The position numbers were made by a program, and so were the translations under genes. The notes below the pieces were generated by a model. That model had not been told where the DNA came from and made no database searches. It saw nothing but the letters and a program-made list of their open reading frames with translations. DNA of 64,000 bases from Staphylotrichum longicolle (Eukaryota > Ascomycota > Sordariomycetes > Sordariales > Chaetomiaceae): positions 2,552,468 through 2,616,467 of the forward strand of contig JAHCVI010000005.1 in assembly GCA_019096155.1 (NCBI GenBank). The letters run 5' to 3'. This document shows positions 59,519-64,000 of the stretch, in pieces. Position 1 is the first letter of the stretch. Each line of letters opens with the position of its first letter.

Positions 59519-60226
59519 CTATGATCTCGGCTTCTCCTTCTTCTCCTTCCAGAGAGCGAGCAGACCGACGCCAGAGACCTTGACGACTGGTAAGAGTTAG
59601 TGCCGCCTCGTAGCATTTTTGGACTCTGGGAGACTGACCCTTGAAACGCACACCGGGGATATCACCCTTCGCCTTGCCCTTGCGACCGAAACCGGCGAGG
59701 AGGACCTCGTCGTTCTCGTCGACGAAGTTCAGGCAACCATCGTTGGGGACTGCACAACTGTCAGCGCCTGCACCATGACCACAAGCCGTGACCTCGACAT
59801 CCTTGTTCTCGTTTCGCGGATCGGGGGTTCGTACCGAAAGCAGTGACCTTCTTGCCGTTCTTGATGAGCTGGACCCTCACGCACTTGCGAATAGCCTGTG
59901 CCACCCCAGTTAGTCTCCTCGTCGATCGATATCTCGGGGTCGTGCGGTTTCATCGCGGAACTTGACGTACGGAGTTGGGCTGCTTGGCTTCGACGCCGAC
60001 CTTCTCAAGAACAATGCCCTTGGCGTGGGACGAACCACCGAAGGGGCTATCTCCATGTCAGTCCCGTCACTCTCGATTCGATTTCCCCGTCGACCGCTGC
60101 GCACCTGGACTTGAAAGCAGTGCCGAGAGCACGCTTCTTGTAATGGAGATCACTCCACTTCTGCTCGCGGCGGTTGTTGCGCAGCTTGCGGGCCGCGTTG
60201 AGGCCACGGGGCTTTCCTCCGCTCAT
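59519..60226 (-). CDS. rps23: 40S ribosomal protein uS12 (RPS23)
   Basis: uS12 sits at the decoding centre of the small ribosomal subunit. Five coding exons (60226-60105, 60046-59971, 59895-59835, 59749-59639, 59586-59519) encode 145 residues, the standard length. Sequence is near-identical to yeast along its length: [80 protein letters not shown], ending KEKKEKPRS. Pro64 in KQPNSA is the residue hydroxylated by Tpa1/OGFOD1 in other eukaryotes. Introns are 52-85 bp. A further intron in the 5' leader ends five bases before the ATG (separate entry). Confidence 0.98.
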
Positions 60227-60231
60227 GATTG

Positions 60232-60352
60232 CTATAGAGTCACAATGTTAGATATTGTGGCGAAGATGTGTCGATGAAGGGACAGATGGCAGGTTGGATG
60301 GCGAGAGAGACGTTGGAATGGACGGCGATGGAGGCGGGGCGGGTTCACATAC
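60232..60352 (-). other. Inferred 121-bp intron in the RPS23 5' leader
   Basis: On the minus strand the sequence reads CCAGTCG|GTATGTGAAC at the donor, ATATCTAACATTG at the branch site and CTCTATAG|CAATC at the acceptor. It ends five bases before the RPS23 ATG. All three signals match the strong consensus seen in neighbouring introns. Leader introns next to the start codon are common in fungal ribosomal-protein genes. No transcript is available here, so splicing is inferred. The same sequence is present inverted at 61633-61755. Confidence 0.7.
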
Positions 60353-61026
60353 CGACTGGTTGATGATCGCGGGCTGGGTGCTGTTCGTGACCGTGATACG
60401 GAAGGTTGGAGGTTTGCCGATTTTTTGGCGGAGCGCAAGTTTCGCCAGTAGGGCGAGAAAACCCTAGCCTCCCAATTGGGAAAGCGCCACTGACTGCAGG
60501 ACCCACATGTGTGCGGCGCGCCAAGATTAATGTGGCTCGTGCACATGCCCCAACCAAGAACTCCCCACGCCCCGCAATTCTCACCTCGACAATTCAGCCT
60601 CTGCCAGTCCTCCTGGTTGACCGCTTCCTGCACCGAATCTTGTACGTCGTTGCCGGCGGCGGGTGTGCTGTTCTCGGGGTTGTGGTGGGCTAGGTAGTGT
60701 TGCACTAACAAACCGATTGCTGGAAACTCGCTGTTGCGACATTCAGCGCATCGCAGAGGTTGGCGGTCACCACCGCCAACCTCGAGCGACGTGTCGATGG
60801 GCAGAAATGGGATCTGGAAAGCTGGCATCGGCGCCCATGGCGTCATCTCATCGTGCCATGGCCCAGTCAGACTCGTCATCCCAAGGGTCGGGTCGATGTG
60901 CCAGAGAGGGTGACTGAACGGCACGGCCGACAGCAGCTCGCGGATGCTGTCCCCCAGGGACGCCGGGAAGTTCTTCATGGCCGAGTTTGTTGCCTGGGTG
61001 TCGATGGTCACGGTGCAGCGGCCCAT
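60232..61026 (-). CDS. Possible 264-residue hypothetical protein with a C2H2-like finger
   Basis: An open frame of 264 codons from ATG 61026 lies between the inverted-repeat arms and runs into the left arm. It contains a C2H2-like pattern, C-x2-C-x4-F-x5-L-x2-H-x3-H (CAECRNSEFPAIGLLVQHYL then AHH). A second Cys-rich stretch follows (CRGENCGAWGVLGW, then HTCGSCSQW). The first 130 codons have protein-like composition (MGRCTVTIDTQATNSAMKNF, SIRELLSAVPFSHPLWHIDP). The end overlaps the RPS23 leader and its stop TAG is the leader-intron acceptor, so the real 3' end, if any, must differ. It could equally be a chance frame. Confidence 0.33.
   Translation of the reverse strand: MGRCTVTIDTQATNSAMKNFPASLGDSIRELLSAVPFSHPLWHIDPTLGMTSLTGPWHDEMTPWAPMPAFQIPFLPIDTSLEVGGGDRQPLRCAECRNSEFPAIGLLVQHYLAHHNPENSTPAAGNDVQDSVQEAVNQEDWQRLNCRGENCGAWGVLGWGMCTSHINLGAPHTCGSCSQWRFPNWEARVFSPYWRNLRSAKKSANLQPSVSRSRTAPSPRSSTSRYVNPPRLHRRPFQRLSRHPTCHLSLHRHIFATISNIVTL
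60233..60355. repeat. Left arm of 123-bp inverted repeat (RPS23 leader-intron copy)
   Basis: This arm pairs with 61633-61755 in inverted orientation. Both arms are 123 bp; I count 122 identical positions, one C/T difference and no indel. Flanks on both sides are unrelated. Confidence 0.95.
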
Positions 61027-61194
61027 GTCAAAGTGTCTGACGGGATCGAACTGTTCAGTTTGTCGCTCGAGCGGGTGTAGCCAAATAGCATGGCGATACC
61101 GTGGTCCTGCTTCTTGCACAGCGATGCCTTGAGTTGGTTCGAGACTCAGGGGACAATCAGGATACCTCCACTGATTGAAACCATTGAAGGCGAT

Positions 61195-61365
61195 CTCCTC
61201 AAGAAAAGAAGAAGAAAAGGAAGAAAAGAATGGAATGGAAAAAGAAAGGAAAGAAGGAAAGGATGAAAAAAGAAAGAAAAGAAGAAGAGAAAGAAAGAAA
61301 GAAAAGAAGAAGAGAAAGAAAGAAAGAAAGAAAGAAAGGAAAGAAAGGCAAAGAAGTATAGAACA
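61195..61365 (+). repeat. Long polypurine tract (GAAA/GAAG repeats)
   Basis: About 170 bp consist almost only of A and G on the plus strand, built from AAAGAAAG, GAAGAAGAGA and GGAAAG units. One internal duplication (AAAGAAAGAAAAGAAGAAGAG twice) lies at about 61270-61320. It lies between the two arms of the inverted repeat. Such tracts can form triplex DNA and often expand by slippage. Confidence 0.9.
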
Positions 61366-61512
61366 GAAAAAAAGAGTTCTCAAGAAACCCGATTTCTCGG
61401 TCTTTCGCCCTCGCCTATCTCTGCCCCTTTTCTTTTTCTTTCCTCAATCCAAACCAGCCCACATGCCAAACAGAAAGCAAAACTCCCAACTTTGCTGATG
61501 CTTCAAACCATC

Positions 61513-61573
61513 AGTAAACCACCCCAACACCCCAAAACCCATTAGTAAACCACCTCAACAACCCGGAACCCAT
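61513..61573 (+). repeat. Imperfect 30-bp tandem duplication
   Basis: AGTAAACCACCCCAACA... (61513-61543) is followed directly by AGTAAACCACCTCAACA... (61544-61573). Both units end in AACCCAT. The pair lies just before the right arm of the inverted repeat. Confidence 0.75.
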
Positions 61574-61632
61574 CGCCAATCCACCCGCGGCCGATACCCC
61601 GCCTCTTCCTGGCCCTCCCCGTCCGGCCTCAA

Positions 61633-61755
61633 TCGGTATGTGAACCCGCCCCGCCTCCATCGCCGTCCATTCCAACGTCTCTCTCGCCATCCAACCTGCC
61701 ATCTGTCCCTTCATCGACACATCTTTGCCACAATATCTAACATTGTGACTCTATA
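61633..61755. repeat. Right arm of 123-bp inverted repeat: second copy of the RPS23 leader intron
   Basis: On the plus strand this copy keeps the donor-like TCGGTATGTGAAC and the branch-like TCTAAC, but it ends CTCTATAC where the RPS23 intron ends CTCTATAG. The AG acceptor is therefore missing. Upstream and downstream flanks bear no similarity to those of the other arm. Confidence 0.95.
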
Positions 61756-64000
61756 CCCCTCTCAATACTTCTTCTACTCAGCAGTATCGAGTCAAAAGCC
61801 AGTGGCTTGACGGCCACTGGCCAGACTGGGATTCTTCCTTCAGTCAAGACACAACCATCACACAAGATCCTCATAACGTGTTGCATTGCGTACCTCGGTT
61901 TTAGCTTAGCAAGCCGGCAAGCCAGTTGGTAGGGAGAAAGCTTTGAGCATGACATAGCCTGAGCATTCTCGCCGCAAGGTTTCCCGCGCTGTGGAGAAAA
62001 GGTATCTGAAAAAGAAACGGGCCATCAATTCACCGTTTCGCAAAGAGCATCTTTTGAGTACCTACGCAAAGCGTATCACCTATCACCTTTTTAAGCGCGC
62101 CGCCAAGGAACGCGACCTTGATAAATCGACGATATCAAGGAGCGAATCCATCTTGGAAATCTACGTTTGGTCGTCTTTCGAGACGACCAGACCTGAGACG
62201 ACCAGACAATGTCAAAAAAGCTATCCAGGTCCAACGTCAAATCGTCTCCGGAGCACACCAGACTTAGACTTGGATGCCCTCGATGTAGATCTGGATTCCC
62301 TCCTTGGCTCGTCTTCAGAGACAACAAAACTCTGCGCCATGTAAGCGGCCCGTCATCCGTCGCTTCCAGGCGTCTCCTAATTAACATACTGTGGTGCTCT
62401 CTCCAGTCTGGCTCACGGCCATAGAGTAGATGCGGGTCTCGCCCTTCACCAACATGGATCTCCCGGGCCGCCCGACCTTGTTGCCGCCAAGACAATGTCG
62501 TGTCTGATGACACGTCTGACATGATCCTGCAGTCACAACAAGGCCAACTCCCCAACGCTCGCGTTCTCAGTGCCGCCTGCCGTCGTTGGCACGACGAGGG
62601 CCGCTGGGCAAGGACTGCCCCAACGCCCCCCCGATGAAGCGCGCAAAAAGTCTGAATCGACCGAGCACCTCGACAACGCCCCGCGATGGCGTGCAGGTGA
62701 TTTGACTGGGCATTTCAACAAGGCTCTTCGATGAAGCGCAAAGAGTACGATTCGACTAAACAGCCCGTCACATACCCGGTACAGTGGAGCCACCGTGTCC
62801 TTGTGATCGCGAGATCTGCCCCGAGGAGGTCACGATCGCTGAGAACATCGAGCATTCAAACAATGCCAATGAGGTCATCTACGGCGGCCTTGCCAAGAAC
62901 CGCAGCTGCTATCAGGTCGGCCACATCGCGAACAGTGGCCCACAGGAGAGGATCGAGAAGGTTGGTGGACGGGAGTGCAAAAGTTGTGGATGTACGGGTT
63001 GGTTGAAGAGATGCAAGGGCTGTAGATGTGAGGAAGGCCATGGGTGCGAGGAATATAGGACTGCGCAAGGGGTAGTGGGTGTTCCTGGAGGGCTGTGAGT
63101 GTTCTGGATGGAATGTAAGTGGAATGTGAGTGTGGGCTTTGTCAATGGAGCGTTGGAGATGCGTATGAGCTATCCTGACTCGCCTCTCACTCCCTGAGCC
63201 GTACAGGTGGGCCGATCAGCAACCTCCCAACTCCTGGAACACGACCACTACCAGACTGAGATCATCACCATTGGGATGTGGTTGCGGCCCGCCTCCATTG
63301 TCATCTCTTTCACTTCCTCTCCATTTCCAGGTACGGCCGATAGACCCCGTCCGGCGAGTTGAATCATCATCATCCTTCTTGCAAGTGGCCCCCCGTCATT
63401 TTTCTGTATGGCGCAAATCAGGAAGTTTGGCTAACCGGAAACGCTACTCTCCCGTCCACCTTGAGTCGCTGTCAACATCTATGGATCCGGAAGGGTAGGC
63501 TTGAGGGTTACCAAGTCTGAGTTAGGCAACCTCCAGAACTTCTTGGAGAAACACCTTGGTCAAGGCTTGAAAGTCATTTGCATGCCATCCAGTCTGCGTG
63601 TAGTCGAGAGCTTGACGCTGATCAAAGCCCAGTTGTGCTAAGGGGGCCTGCATATGAGGGTGGGTGAAGGGAGGAGACGACCTCTTGTCTTGATAACGAC
63701 GGGTTGGAAGAGAGAAACCTCATGATCTTCGGCGGATCAAAGCGATGGGCCTCTAGAACCACATCCGCGATGTCCGGGTACAGGCAGCCAAGCTATTGCT
63801 TCATATTCCAACATGCTAGAACCTAGAAGAGCTTCCGTCGAGTTCCCATCGGCTTGAACGCTATGAGAACCTGCACTTCAAGCCTACGCTTTTTGAGAGA
63901 GCTAATAACCGCGATTTGGCAAGCAATCAGGCCTTGAGAGAGAGCCGAGTTTTGAGTCCGGAAGCGGTTGTGGGCACCTGCCCGACTGTGCTGCTCCGAG
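61756..64000. other. Right-end region without a confident gene
   Basis: 2.2 kb. A perfect 9-bp stem with a TTCG loop occurs at 62168-62185 (TGGTCGTCT-TTCG-AGACGACCA). The 3' half of the stem is repeated at 62196-62204. At 62976-63059 a plus-strand frame without its own ATG reads CKSCGCTGWLKRCKGCRCEE then GHGCEEY, a zinc-ligand-like cysteine pattern. Neither can be assigned to a gene. From 63500 on I see nothing. Confidence 0.4.

Overview
The window is nuclear DNA of a filamentous ascomycete, most likely a Sordariomycete and probably of the Sordariales. Reasons: GC-rich coding sequence, many short (about 48-265 bp) GT-AG introns with CTAAC/CTGAC-type branch sites, filamentous-fungal families (HbrB, an LDB/PtaB-type protein, hook, an Atg8 of 121 residues ending NFETA), and intergenic spaces of 1-5 kb. 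No tRNA, rRNA, CRISPR array or intact transposase was recognised. Exon joins were worked out by hand from splice signals and reading frame.

Layout, left to right. 1-112: 5' end of a probable KEOPS subunit Gon7 (-), divergent from an HbrB/Bit61 TORC2 subunit gene (+, 686-3672) whose conserved core is broken by three small frame changes. 6407-9188: a glutamine-rich LIM-domain-binding (PtaB/Adn1-type) regulator (+). 11856-12450: atg8 (-). 14475-17261: a decayed SF1-helicase-like gene (+). 17657-18959: coproporphyrinogen III oxidase (+). 19167-20219: a SWIM zinc-finger protein (+). 20456-21623: proteasome lid subunit Rpn8 (-), divergent from a small secreted I9-type inhibitor (+, 22195-22583). 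23568-26558: the dynein-adaptor hook protein (+). 27941-28997: adenylate kinase (-). 30649-33414: a single-pass membrane protein with a DUF4097-like beta-repeat domain (-). 34562-37008: the Ca2+-regulated ATP-Mg/Pi carrier Sal1 (-). 37939-39076: Mediator-kinase cyclin C (+). 40298-42873: a disordered hypothetical and a BTB protein (both -). 46203-46856: a conserved hypothetical (-). A 5-kb stretch without recognisable genes follows. 51876-52336: a small mitochondrial-type protein (+). 52897-57401: a large JmjC/4CXXC/AT-hook protein (-). 58037-59242: COQ2 (+). 59519-60226: ribosomal protein uS12/RPS23 (-). The last 3.8 kb has no confident gene.

The genes are mostly housekeeping and do not form a cluster for one pathway. 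Several act in shared cell-wide processes: autophagy and TORC2 signalling (atg8, hbrB), mitochondrial energy and cofactor supply (hem13, coq2, sal1, adk1), protein turnover (rpn8, and perhaps the BTB protein), transport (hook) and transcription/chromatin (LDB, cyclin C, JmjC).

The most unusual signal is at the right end. The 121-bp intron inferred in the 5' leader of RPS23 (60232-60352) has a near-perfect copy (122/123 bases) in inverted orientation at 61633-61755. Similarity stops almost exactly at the intron borders. The two copies flank about 1.3 kb that holds a long purine tract and an open frame with a C2H2 finger. This may be a duplicated (introner-like) intron, or a terminal-inverted-repeat element whose repeat now serves as an intron.
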